NCBI GenBank assembly: GCA_002309875.1 | Contig: DBYM01000035.1 | Location: 47,745 to 61,338 of the forward strand | Reading direction: 5' to 3' | DNA from: Cyanobacteria bacterium UBA1186 | GTDB lineage: Bacteria > Cyanobacteriota > Vampirovibrionia > Gastranaerophilales > Gastranaerophilaceae | DNA length: 13,594 nt | Shown here: positions 7,237 to 13,594 of the stretch, one piece after another | Layout: every line of letters begins with the position of its first letter | How positions within the stretch are numbered: the stretch's first letter is position 1 | Position numbers and translations under genes: made by a program | Notes under the pieces: model-generated | Database searches by the model: none | Told to the model about the DNA's origin: nothing | The model's input: the letters and a program-made list of their open reading frames with translations, nothing else

Positions 7237-8109
7237 TTAGAACAACTTGTCAACCACGTCGCCGTTTCCGCCGCCTTTATCCATAGACTCGTTTAATTTG
7301 TTCAGACTGTATAAAATATTTTCCAGATATGGAGTTGTGATTTCTCCTATGGATTTGGAAACCGCTTTTGCAAAATCTTCGGGCAGCGCTCTTAAAATCT
7401 GTTCGTTGTTTACGTTCTGTGATTTTGATTCCTTAACCAAATCAAGCAGGAACTGTTCGCTTGTGCAGACATCAAATATTCTGATGAATTCTTTCTGAAT
7501 CAAAAGATAATATTTTTTACACTTGCGGTTATACAGAATTCTTTCAATAAAGATGAAGAACAGCGAATAACCTACCGCAAATACGGAACAGAGAGCCGCC
7601 ATCTGAATATCGGAAAGAAGTGCATTTAAAGAAGATGCCGCCTCACTTGAAGCAAAATCTACCGCAGAGAATGCCATTGCCATTTTTAAGAATGTGAAAA
7701 ACGGACCTAAACCTGTAAGGATTGTCGGCATTGTTTGTATAAATTTGTGGTTTATCTTTGAATAAACAAGAGTTTCTTCATTAAAGAAGTATGAGGCATC
7801 AACGGTCAGATAAATATCGGGGTTGTAGCCGAGTGATTTATCCAGCGTAAATAATTTATCGGGGAAAATAAGAGCCTTTTTAAAATCTTCCCAAACGGTA
7901 TTTGTATAAGCATTTGTTCCCATAAACTCGTCGAGTTCTTTGAACCTGTACGAAATATCTTTTTTGTCCATGCTTGTAAGCACTTTGAAAACTGCACTTA
8001 ACGCTTTCTCTGTTTTTAAATAATTTCTGAGAATCGTAAGAACAAAAATTACAAATACAGAAGTGATAATAAGTATTGCAGGTTCTTCCATTATTTTAAT
8101 AAAGCCCAT
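7237..8109 (-). CDS. MotA/ExbB/ZorA-like channel protein
   Basis: This is the first gene of the motor pair. The 290-residue product has TM1 at 11-28, a large cytosolic loop, TM2 at about 127-148 (QTMPTILTGLGPFFTFLKMA) and TM3 at about 168-192 (SVFAVGYSLFFIFIERIL). The PTILTGLG..FTF pattern and the small-residue start of TM3 match the MotA/TolQ/ExbB proton-channel superfamily, with ZorA as the closest general layout. ZorA proteins usually carry a long helical cytosolic tail; here only about 95 residues follow TM3, so a classic Zorya sensor tail is missing. GAGGAG lies 6 nt before the ATG, behind a strong extended -10 promoter. It is divergent from the pseudo-cyclase/AAA/TPR gene. Confidence 0.8.
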   Translation of the reverse strand: MGFIKIMEEPAILIITSVFVIFVLTILRNYLKTEKALSAVFKVLTSMDKKDISYRFKELDEFMGTNAYTNTVWEDFKKALIFPDKLFTLDKSLGYNPDIYLTVDASYFFNEETLVYSKINHKFIQTMPTILTGLGPFFTFLKMAMAFSAVDFASSEAASSLNALLSDIQMAALCSVFAVGYSLFFIFIERILYNRKCKKYYLLIQKEFIRIFDVCTSEQFLLDLVKESKSQNVNNEQILRALPEDFAKAVSKSIGEITTPYLENILYSLNKLNESMDKGGGNGDVVDKLF

Positions 8110-8141
8110 ATATTTCTCCTCAATAAATCTTTCTCTATGAA

Positions 8142-8171
8142 ATTATATCATACTTTATGTCTTATGAACAA
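8142..8171 (-). promoter_or_regulatory. Strong promoter for the motor gene pair
   Basis: On the minus strand a perfect TATAAT (8142-8147) is preceded by TG one base upstream (extended -10, TGATATAAT). TTGTTC (8166-8171) lies at an 18-nt spacing. Transcription would start near 8135, giving a leader of about 25 nt with GAGGAG. The promoter shares the 150-bp intergenic region with the divergent large gene. Confidence 0.75.
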
Positions 8172-8248
8172 GCAAAATATACTACACTCAGTTGAACAAA
8201 GATACAATGGTTTGTGCTAAAGTTATTATAGGTTATTCTGTCAGTAAA

Positions 8249-8255
8249 AAGGAAG
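8249..8255 (+). promoter_or_regulatory. Ribosome binding site that selects ATG 8262
   Basis: AAGGAAG ends directly before an ATG at 8256, too close for initiation. It is 6 nt before the in-frame ATG at 8262, so the second ATG is the more likely start. Upstream on this strand TATTAT (8224-8229) is a possible -10, but its -35 is poor. Confidence 0.55.
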
Positions 8256-8261
8256 ATGAGA

Positions 8262-11200
8262 ATGGAATGTCCAAAGTGTCATACCAAAGTTGCCGATAAT
8301 CAGGCGGTATGCCCAAAATGCCACAAGGTGCTTTTGCTCGAATGTCCGAATTGTCATGAACTTGGCGAAACCGCGGTTTGCGAAAAGTGCGGTTATACTA
8401 TACTTGTGAAATGTTCGAAATGCGGAAAAATAAATCATATAAACTCCGGAAAATGCAGAGGGTGCGGGCTTCCCGTAAAATCTTCGCTTGCAACGCAGGA
8501 ATGCGACTCGGACGAATTTGCTTCGGTCACCGTTTCGTTTGGGGATTTGAACAAAATCAGAAAACTTCTCAAATCGAAAGATTTGTATATGAAGTTTTAC
8601 TACAAACTTAAGAACATGCTCCTTGCTCATACAAAAAATGTTGAGGGCAAGGTTATCAAATATGATGAAGATGTTGTAATAAACTTCAATAAAGAACTTT
8701 CATTCGCAACTTCGTCAAACAAGGCGGTAAGATTTGCACTTAAAGTAATAAATGCGTTTATTCCGCTGAATTTGAATTTTATTGAGAATTTTGCGACACC
8801 GTTGAGTATTACAATTACGATTAACAAAAAATCGGCAGAAAATCTGCAGGACAGAATTAAATTTGAAAACAACGTAAAATCACTTGCGCTTAAAAAGACA
8901 GACAAAAAGTATTTAAAAGGGCTTCAGGTCGTTCTTGACGAAAGCGTAAGAGATGAGGTCAGCAAAGAATTTAAAACGGATTCGCTTTATTCGCTTGAAG
9001 AAGGCGGAAGAACGGTTATGTTCTACGAAATCCTTCTCGATTCTTATATTCTTCCTCCGTCAAAGAGCGATGACAATGCACTCGCAAATGCCGCTCCGCA
9101 GAGTATTAAAAAATCAGCAGATGATGAAGAAGACAAAGATTTGTATTCATTCAAAGTGTTTGATATAAACGCAAAATGCAGATTTGAAAAAACGAATGCC
9201 ATCGAATTGCTGGATAAATTGAGGACTTTGAACTTATCCTCCGACGGGAAAATAGTAACAATCAGGTCAGACGGAGAGTACAAAGCCGACATAGGCGACA
9301 TAGTCAAATTCTATGAAAACAATGACTACAGGGTTATAAACGTTACATGCACCCGTGAGATGAACTATAAACCTTGGGGCTTCTTTACCGAATTATTAAA
9401 AGATTTTTACGGAATAACCGTTAAAACAGACATTACAAAGGTTGATCAGAGTGCGGTTAATATGTTCAGGCCGTTGTTCGAGATTATGCAGTCCATACCC
9501 GTAAAGGCTTTGACTTCCGAAGATGCGAGATATAACTACATGGAAAAATGGAGTGAATTCTTATCTTCATTGAGCAATACTGTTATTATCGTTAATTCTT
9601 TTGATTTTCTTGATGATACATCAATACAAACTCTTGAATTGTATTTTGATAAATTCAAAAATATCAAGCCGAATTTTGTGTTCATGACTTCAAAAGAATG
9701 TTCCGTTCACGGAAAAATCAAAGGCTTAATCAGAACAAATTGTTATACGGAATATACGCTTTTGCGTACGCCGATTGATTTGTGCCTGTCGGTATTCAAG
9801 TCTGACGCAAGCAATTTTGTAAGTTCTTTTTACTACGAAAAAATAAGAGAAAACTTCAAAGGTTCATATCTGTATTTCAAAAACGCAATAAATTTCCTGA
9901 AAGATGCGGATATTTTTGTTGATTTTGAAAACAAACTGCTTATTAAAAACAGCAAATCGGTAGTTTTACCGATGGGCTTAAAAGCCTTATACAGAGCGAG
10001 AATGAAACAACTCGGAGCAGATGCGGATTTATCTTTTGCACTTGCTTATGCGATACTCTTAGGCCCGAGAATAAGTGTGAGAACGCTTGAACTTTTGGAA
10101 GTTAAAGATTACGCAAAACACATTAAAAAACTTGTGGAATGCGGATTTGGAAGATTGGTTGATGAAATCTTCTACTTTGACGACTACAATTTGCTTGCGG
10201 AAGCCGCTAGTGCTTCGGTTAAGAAACAGGCAGAAGAATTCCTTGTTAAAAATATACTTGCCAAAATAGGCACTCACCTTGATAAGTCGGACAAGGCTTT
10301 GTTTATGGGTAAACTCGGTGCTTATAAGGAAGAATATTTGACACTGTGGGATAATTCACAGTTTGCGATTAAAGCAGGGGATTACGATGCTTATCTGAAG
10401 AACTGTTTAGGTTATCTTGCTCTTGTTGATAATTTGGGTGAGGGTATTGAAAAATCCGTTATTGAAGAAAACAAGATGGAAGTCTATAACAATATTCTGA
10501 TGTTCCTGTACAACTATTCACCCGCAAAGATATATTTCATTGAAAATGTGCTTTTAATGGACGCAATAGAAGAAGGTGATGATGAAAAAATTGTCAAACT
10601 TTCGAATCTGATGCTTCAGGGTGCGTTAATATCCTCAAACTACACTGATGCTTTGGGACTTTTGCACAATATTCTTACAAGAATGAAAAATCCTGTTCTC
10701 GTTGTTGACGGACAGATTAATACAAAATTCCTGCTGCTTTCTCTTGTTAATATTGAGATTTTGTATAATATAGGCGACTTTGGCCAATGTGTTGAAATCG
10801 CAGAAGATATTCTGACGGTTTTAAGCCCTGAAGTACTTGATCAGGCTAAACCTGCAAGTTTCTCAACAAACCTATTTGTTTCCCATGTTATGGAAACTCT
10901 GAGACTTGCCGGTTTTGCGAAACTTTATACACTTGATAATGATTTGCCGGAATTCTTTGAAAAAGTTCGTAGTGCGATGAATGCCGAACTTCCTGAACAA
11001 GGCTGTATAACAGCCGTCAAAGATTTCCTCGCGGGCAAACAGTATTCTGCTCAGAATATTGAAGGGGATTCACCTTACTCAAAGGTTATATTCCTTATTC
11101 TGCAGGAATTATCAACATTGCAAGATGATTACAAGCGCTTTGCGCAAAATATATATCAGGCAAAACTTTTGGCATCGGATATTCATCAGCGTGAAATCGA

Positions 11201-11570
11201 ATTACTTTGCGACTTACTCATAGCATATGCTTATGCAAAACTTGATGTTAAAGAAAAAGCGGAATACATATACAAAGATGTTCTCAGAACTTCCGAAAAG
11301 AATGCTATGTTTAATATCCTCGCAAGTTCGAAATATCTGCTTGCGTTGTTAAAAATTGAAAAAGGCGACCTTAATAAAGGCCTTAAACTTATTAATGACG
11401 CACTTGCACTTATCAGAAAATATGACAATCAATCACAGATTCTGTATGCACTTTGTCAAAAACTGTATGTTGACATTTTGCGCAGTCAGGAAAGCGATCA
11501 TGATCTTATTGAATCCGAGGAACGCAAACTTGAGCCTCTGAAAGAGTCTCTCAGCCTTATTGCGGGTTAG
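8262..11570 (+). CDS. Zinc-ribbon/pseudo-cyclase/pseudo-AAA/TPR scaffold protein
   Basis: Positions are counted from the ATG at 8256; the preferred start at 8262 removes two residues. Six CxxC pairs (5-8, 19-22, 30-33, 42-45, 53-56, 67-70) make three zinc ribbons. Residues about 88-260 follow the class III nucleotidyl-cyclase fold: SVTVSFGDLN holds Asp97 of the first metal site, then VEGKVIKYDEDVVINF and LSITITIN. The GD..NLAARL segment is reduced to ENNVKSLALKK, so catalysis is doubtful. About 290-520 matches the following AAA/STAND ATPase, but the Walker A position reads RSDGEYKADI (no GK[ST]) and Walker B reads VIIVNSFDFLDD (acidic pair replaced by NS). A winged-helix-like part (about 569-665) and helical TPR-type repeats to the end follow. 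It is cytosolic and probably a sensor or scaffold working with the divergent motor pair, which is inference. Confidence 0.82.
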   Translation: MECPKCHTKVADNQAVCPKCHKVLLLECPNCHELGETAVCEKCGYTILVKCSKCGKINHINSGKCRGCGLPVKSSLATQECDSDEFASVTVSFGDLNKIRKLLKSKDLYMKFYYKLKNMLLAHTKNVEGKVIKYDEDVVINFNKELSFATSSNKAVRFALKVINAFIPLNLNFIENFATPLSITITINKKSAENLQDRIKFENNVKSLALKKTDKKYLKGLQVVLDESVRDEVSKEFKTDSLYSLEEGGRTVMFYEILLDSYILPPSKSDDNALANAAPQSIKKSADDEEDKDLYSFKVFDINAKCRFEKTNAIELLDKLRTLNLSSDGKIVTIRSDGEYKADIGDIVKFYENNDYRVINVTCTREMNYKPWGFFTELLKDFYGITVKTDITKVDQSAVNMFRPLFEIMQSIPVKALTSEDARYNYMEKWSEFLSSLSNTVIIVNSFDFLDDTSIQTLELYFDKFKNIKPNFVFMTSKECSVHGKIKGLIRTNCYTEYTLLRTPIDLCLSVFKSDASNFVSSFYYEKIRENFKGSYLYFKNAINFLKDADIFVDFENKLLIKNSKSVVLPMGLKALYRARMKQLGADADLSFALAYAILLGPRISVRTLELLEVKDYAKHIKKLVECGFGRLVDEIFYFDDYNLLAEAASASVKKQAEEFLVKNILAKIGTHLDKSDKALFMGKLGAYKEEYLTLWDNSQFAIKAGDYDAYLKNCLGYLALVDNLGEGIEKSVIEENKMEVYNNILMFLYNYSPAKIYFIENVLLMDAIEEGDDEKIVKLSNLMLQGALISSNYTDALGLLHNILTRMKNPVLVVDGQINTKFLLLSLVNIEILYNIGDFGQCVEIAEDILTVLSPEVLDQAKPASFSTNLFVSHVMETLRLAGFAKLYTLDNDLPEFFEKVRSAMNAELPEQGCITAVKDFLAGKQYSAQNIEGDSPYSKVIFLILQELSTLQDDYKRFAQNIYQAKLLASDIHQREIELLCDLLIAYAYAKLDVKEKAEYIYKDVLRTSEKNAMFNILASSKYLLALLKIEKGDLNKGLKLINDALALIRKYDNQSQILYALCQKLYVDILRSQESDHDLIESEERKLEPLKESLSLIAG

Positions 11571-11576
11571 TAATCT

Positions 11577-11660
11577 CTATTTCTTTTCGCATAACATAGG
11601 TATGCCGAAGAATGCCAGATAGAAAATTCCGCCGAATAATATTAAATTTACGAGTTCCAT
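11577..11660 (-). CDS. 27-residue single-TM micro-protein
   Basis: On the minus strand an ATG at 11660 opens 27 codons, preceded by AGGAGG at an ideal 6-nt spacing. The peptide begins MELVNLILFGG, continues with a hydrophobic helix including IFYLAFFGIPML, and ends CEKK, the layout of a small membrane-spanning subunit. It lies tail-to-tail with the large scaffold gene, 6 bp from its stop. I recognise no family; small accessory subunits of transporters or oxidases have this shape. A clear promoter is not visible. The ribosome binding site and the continuous hydrophobic stretch are the whole case. Confidence 0.55.
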   Translation of the reverse strand: MELVNLILFGGIFYLAFFGIPMLCEKK

Positions 11661-11746
11661 ACACGGCCTCCTAGTTCTTCGCTACACATTCTTAATTCCA
11701 CATTTTGAGATTTAATAACGGTTGGCAGACCATTTTGTTACAAAGA

Positions 11747-11834
11747 TTTACAAACATACTTTGAAACTCAACGTATTGCTATATTTACGGATAACTTCCT
11801 AATATTTACATAACTTTACAAATTCTTGTTTACA
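11747..11834. repeat. Cluster of TTTACA motifs in AT-rich spacer
   Basis: The 218-bp region between the micro-ORF and the next gene holds TTTACA at 11747, 11805, 11815 and 11829, plus TTTACG at 11784. CAAAG/CTTTG arms (11741-11745 and 11759-11763) flank the first copy. The copies are in one orientation with uneven spacing. They may be regulator sites, or just a by-product of AT-rich composition. I see nothing else in this spacer apart from the promoter listed next. Confidence 0.35.
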
Positions 11835-11858
11835 ACTCTTCTGTTTTGAGTGTACAAT
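11829..11858 (+). promoter_or_regulatory. Candidate promoter for the 215-residue protein
   Basis: TTTACA (11829-11834) and TACAAT (11853-11858), 18 nt apart, fit a sigma-70-type promoter. The start point would be near 11865, giving a very short leader that begins at the ribosome binding site itself. Confidence 0.5.
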
Positions 11859-11878
11859 CATGCTAAGGAGACTTTGTC

Positions 11879-12526
11879 TTGTCAAACGGTTACGAAAATT
11901 TTAATAATTCTGAAACATCTATTAGAAAATCCACACTTATACAAGAGAGAATAGGGCTTGTGTCAACTCATATGTATAAGCAGTTTTTGGACTATCAGCA
12001 TGCGACTTTAAATACTACGGAAATCTTTGTTGAAATGCTTGATAATCTTAAGGCTATTGCGGATTCACTTAAACAGTCGTTTTCTGCAAGAGGAATTTCG
12101 ACCGACAAAAATATTTTTGTCGAACACGATGCGGACAAAAGTGTAGCCGTTATAAATATACTGTGGCATACGATAAGTTTTACGACCAGATGTAATTATG
12201 AGCCGCAGGCATTGTACAGAGAAGGTAATACTCCGATGTTTTCTGCCCGTATTATGGCAATAACGGGGAATTATAATGAACTTGTTGAAGGAGCAAAAAC
12301 GAGAAAAGAAATTATGGAGAGACTTTTGGATAAAGAAGTCGCTTCACTATTCGTTCCTGCCGATAAGACTCAAAATGTCATCTTAAAACTCAGACACTTC
12401 GGCAACAGAGAGTTTTTCCTGACATCAACCGATGCTTCACGCGAATTTGTACTGAAGGTTATTGAAACAATTTGCGGAGGCGGTTTGCTGCACGAAGAAG
12501 GCAAAATTAAGAAATTTAATGTATAA
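11879..12526 (+). CDS. Unrecognised 215-residue soluble protein
   Basis: I do not recognise this protein. It starts at a TTG (MSNGYENF), supported by AAGGAG 8 nt upstream; the ATG at 11860 is in another frame. There is no signal peptide or TM segment. The N-terminal third (about 15-75) is predicted to be helical with spaced hydrophobics (IGLVSTHMYKQFLDY, EIFVEMLDNLKAIADSL). The middle (about 85-165) looks like alternating strands (SVAVINILWHTISFTTRC, MFSARIMAITGNY), followed by another helical stretch. The C-terminus contains CGGGLLHEEGK. It ends 1 bp from the convergent apt gene. It is monocistronic as far as visible. Its size, codon use and ribosome binding site make it a real gene. Confidence 0.8.
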   Translation: MSNGYENFNNSETSIRKSTLIQERIGLVSTHMYKQFLDYQHATLNTTEIFVEMLDNLKAIADSLKQSFSARGISTDKNIFVEHDADKSVAVINILWHTISFTTRCNYEPQALYREGNTPMFSARIMAITGNYNELVEGAKTRKEIMERLLDKEVASLFVPADKTQNVILKLRHFGNREFFLTSTDASREFVLKVIETICGGGLLHEEGKIKKFNV

Positions 12527-12527
12527 C

Positions 12528-13079
12528 TTAGTCCAGGTCGTATTCGAGCATTGATAAGACTTTATACCCTTTTGATTCGATTTTTTCTCTGCCTTTAAGC
12601 GGGGTTAATTCTATTATAAATGCCGTAGAAACCACTTCTCCGCCTAATCTTTCAACAAGATTGCAGGCTGCGACGGCTGTTCCTCCGGTTGCGAGCAAAT
12701 CATCGACAACAAGGACTCTGTCACCTTTTTTTACGGCATCTTTGTGCATTTCGATTGTATTTGTTCCGTATTCAAGAGTGTAATCCTCTTTAATCGTTTC
12801 TGCGGGGAGTTTGTTGGGCTTTCTTATCGGTATAAATCCGCAGTGAAACATATTGGCAAGTGCGGCTCCGTATATAAAACCTCTTGATTCCATGCCTGCG
12901 ACATAATCTATTTTCTCGTTTTTGAATGATTCGTATAAAAAGTTCATAGACTTTTCAAATGCCTTCGCATCTTTCAGGGCGGTTGTAACGTCAAGAAACA
13001 AAATCCCTTTTTTCGGGAAATCCGGAATTTGTCTTACATGTTCTCTTACATAATCATAATCATTCATAACCATTGTCAT
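12528..13079 (-). CDS. apt: Adenine phosphoribosyltransferase
   Basis: Apt salvages adenine with PRPP to make AMP in the cytosol. The 183-residue product carries the family landmarks: IPDFPKKGILFLD (18-30), ESRGF (64-68), RKPNKLP (86-92), and the PRPP-binding loop RVLVVDDLLATGGTA (121-135). It ends close to the usual length of 170-185 residues. The ATG at 13079 is chosen because it overlaps the upstream stop as ATGA and has AGAGG 7 nt ahead; MNDYDY four codons later is an alternative. Translation is coupled to the membrane glycosyltransferase upstream, an unusual partner for a purine-salvage gene that may reflect simple packing. Confidence 0.97.
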   Translation of the reverse strand: MTMVMNDYDYVREHVRQIPDFPKKGILFLDVTTALKDAKAFEKSMNFLYESFKNEKIDYVAGMESRGFIYGAALANMFHCGFIPIRKPNKLPAETIKEDYTLEYGTNTIEMHKDAVKKGDRVLVVDDLLATGGTAVAACNLVERLGGEVVSTAFIIELTPLKGREKIESKGYKVLSMLEYDLD

Positions 13080-13594
13080 CTCAAAACCTCTTGTAACTTA
13101 CTCTGTAATTTTTGCAATTTTTTATTAATCTCGTCAATAATTCTCTGACGTTCTTCTTTAACCAATCCGTGTGCGGTTTTACCCCAATTCATATCTTTTT
13201 TGCGGAAGAGTATTTTTCCGCAGATATAAATTTCCATAGGGAACCAAATTATTAAGAAATAGACGGTTGTTATAAAAGCCTCTTTAAGTGCCTGTAATCT
13301 CGGAAGATCGTCATATCTTCTCAGGCTGTATCTGATAAGCATAAAGAAACCAAGTCCGACGGCTGCGGATACGATTAATGATGACCAAAGCACGTTGTGC
13401 AGGCTGAACGGGTCAACTTTATCCGCAAACAATTTTATAATTCTGAAAGCAACCTCCATCATAAACCAGAGCGGCATGATGAATTGTGCTATGTATATTG
13501 TCATATCAAGTTGCGCACGCAAAGACATTTTTGGTGAATTTATAGCCTCGCCGAAATATTCCAGATACCTTCTTATTGTTCCTTCAAGCCATCT
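13076..13594 (-). CDS. Membrane family-2 glycosyltransferase, C-terminal part
   Basis: The frame is open to the right edge and continues past the apparent ATG at 13528, so this is the 3' end (172 residues) of a longer gene. The first residues read RWLEGTIRRYLEYF, which matches the end of the Q-x-x-R-W motif and following helix of processive GT2 enzymes (cellulose/hyaluronan synthase type). Three TM helices follow (about residues 33-57, 67-91 and 105-128 of the fragment), then a basic, heptad-like tail (EINKKLQKLQSKLQEVLR). Such enzymes polymerise or transfer sugars across the inner membrane. The catalytic half and the Q of the motif are outside the window. It overlaps apt by 4 bp. Confidence 0.72.
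   Translation of the reverse strand, partial: RWLEGTIRRYLEYFGEAINSPKMSLRAQLDMTIYIAQFIMPLWFMMEVAFRIIKLFADKVDPFSLHNVLWSSLIVSAAVGLGFFMLIRYSLRRYDDLPRLQALKEAFITTVYFLIIWFPMEIYICGKILFRKKDMNWGKTAHGLVKEERQRIIDEINKKLQKLQSKLQEVLR

Noticed and set aside
6557..8109. Flagellar stator genes motA/motB
   Set aside because: No flagellar or chemotaxis genes are nearby and the TM layout has three rather than the four helices of MotA.
8241..8630. Minus-strand open frame of 129 codons
   Set aside because: It is antisense to the zinc-ribbon region of the large gene and covers its promoter; there is no ribosome binding site or recognisable domain.
8520..9050. Active adenylate or guanylate cyclase
   Set aside because: The fold pattern is there, but the substrate-base and transition-state residues are not in place; calling it an active cyclase would mislead.
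6557..11570. A complete Zorya anti-phage system
   Set aside because: Only the motor half is Zorya-like. No helicase, nuclease or ZorE/F/G-like effector is present, and the channel protein lacks the long tail.
1..13594. CRISPR arrays, tRNA or rRNA genes, insertion sequences
   Set aside because: No regularly spaced repeats, cloverleaf-like segments, transposase frames or terminal inverted repeats were seen.

Overview
The window is about 13.6 kb of AT-rich bacterial DNA with tightly packed genes, several of which share divergent or convergent boundaries. The host looks like a gut member of the non-photosynthetic cyanobacterial lineage (Melainabacteria/Vampirovibrionia, perhaps Gastranaerophilales). 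This rests on the cyanobacterial flavour of S8 (C-terminal GGEVLCY) and L18 (RGG.LYHGR.xALADAAREAGL), low GC, TTG starts with good Shine-Dalgarno sequences, and an S-layer/TPR-rich, small-genome style. It is an inference of moderate confidence; no rRNA or tRNA gene is present to confirm it.

Region 1 (1-3800, minus strand). A PHP-family phosphoesterase (3173-3802) is followed by an isolated ribosomal block rpsH-rplF-rplR (S8-L6-L18). L5/S14, normally upstream, and S5/L30/L15/SecY, normally downstream, are absent. The block has its own likely promoter and leader, unusually long internal gaps with hairpins, and a near-perfect 17-bp palindromic terminator. An exported TPR-repeat protein follows and runs off the left edge.

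Region 2 (3803-6579, plus strand). A polytopic membrane protein, apparently leaderless and divergent from the PHP gene across only 20 bp, is followed after 3 bp by an NAD+ synthetase (nadE). The glutaminase (nitrilase) half of this NadE has lost its catalytic Glu, Lys and Cys, so it is probably ammonia-dependent or supplied by another protein.

Region 3 (6557-11570), the most interesting part. A minus-strand pair encodes a MotA/ExbB/ZorA-like three-TM channel protein and a MotB/ZorB-like OmpA-domain protein with the ion-carrying Asp in its single TM helix. Transcribed divergently from the other side of a 150-bp control region is a 1102-residue cytosolic protein. Its order is three zinc ribbons, a degenerate class III nucleotidyl-cyclase domain, a degenerate AAA/STAND ATPase, a winged helix and TPRs. 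The layout of the signalling ATPase family is kept, but the catalytic motifs are eroded. An ion-driven envelope motor paired with a pseudo-enzyme scaffold is not a system I recognise. It resembles Zorya only in the motor half; no Zorya effector is present.

Region 4 (11571-13594). A 27-codon single-TM micro-ORF with a strong ribosome binding site lies tail-to-tail with the large gene. Next come an AT-rich spacer with repeated TTTACA motifs and a likely promoter, then an unrecognised 215-residue protein from a TTG start. On the opposite strand, adenine phosphoribosyltransferase (apt) is translationally coupled (ATGA overlap) to the 3' end of a membrane family-2 glycosyltransferase that enters from the right edge.
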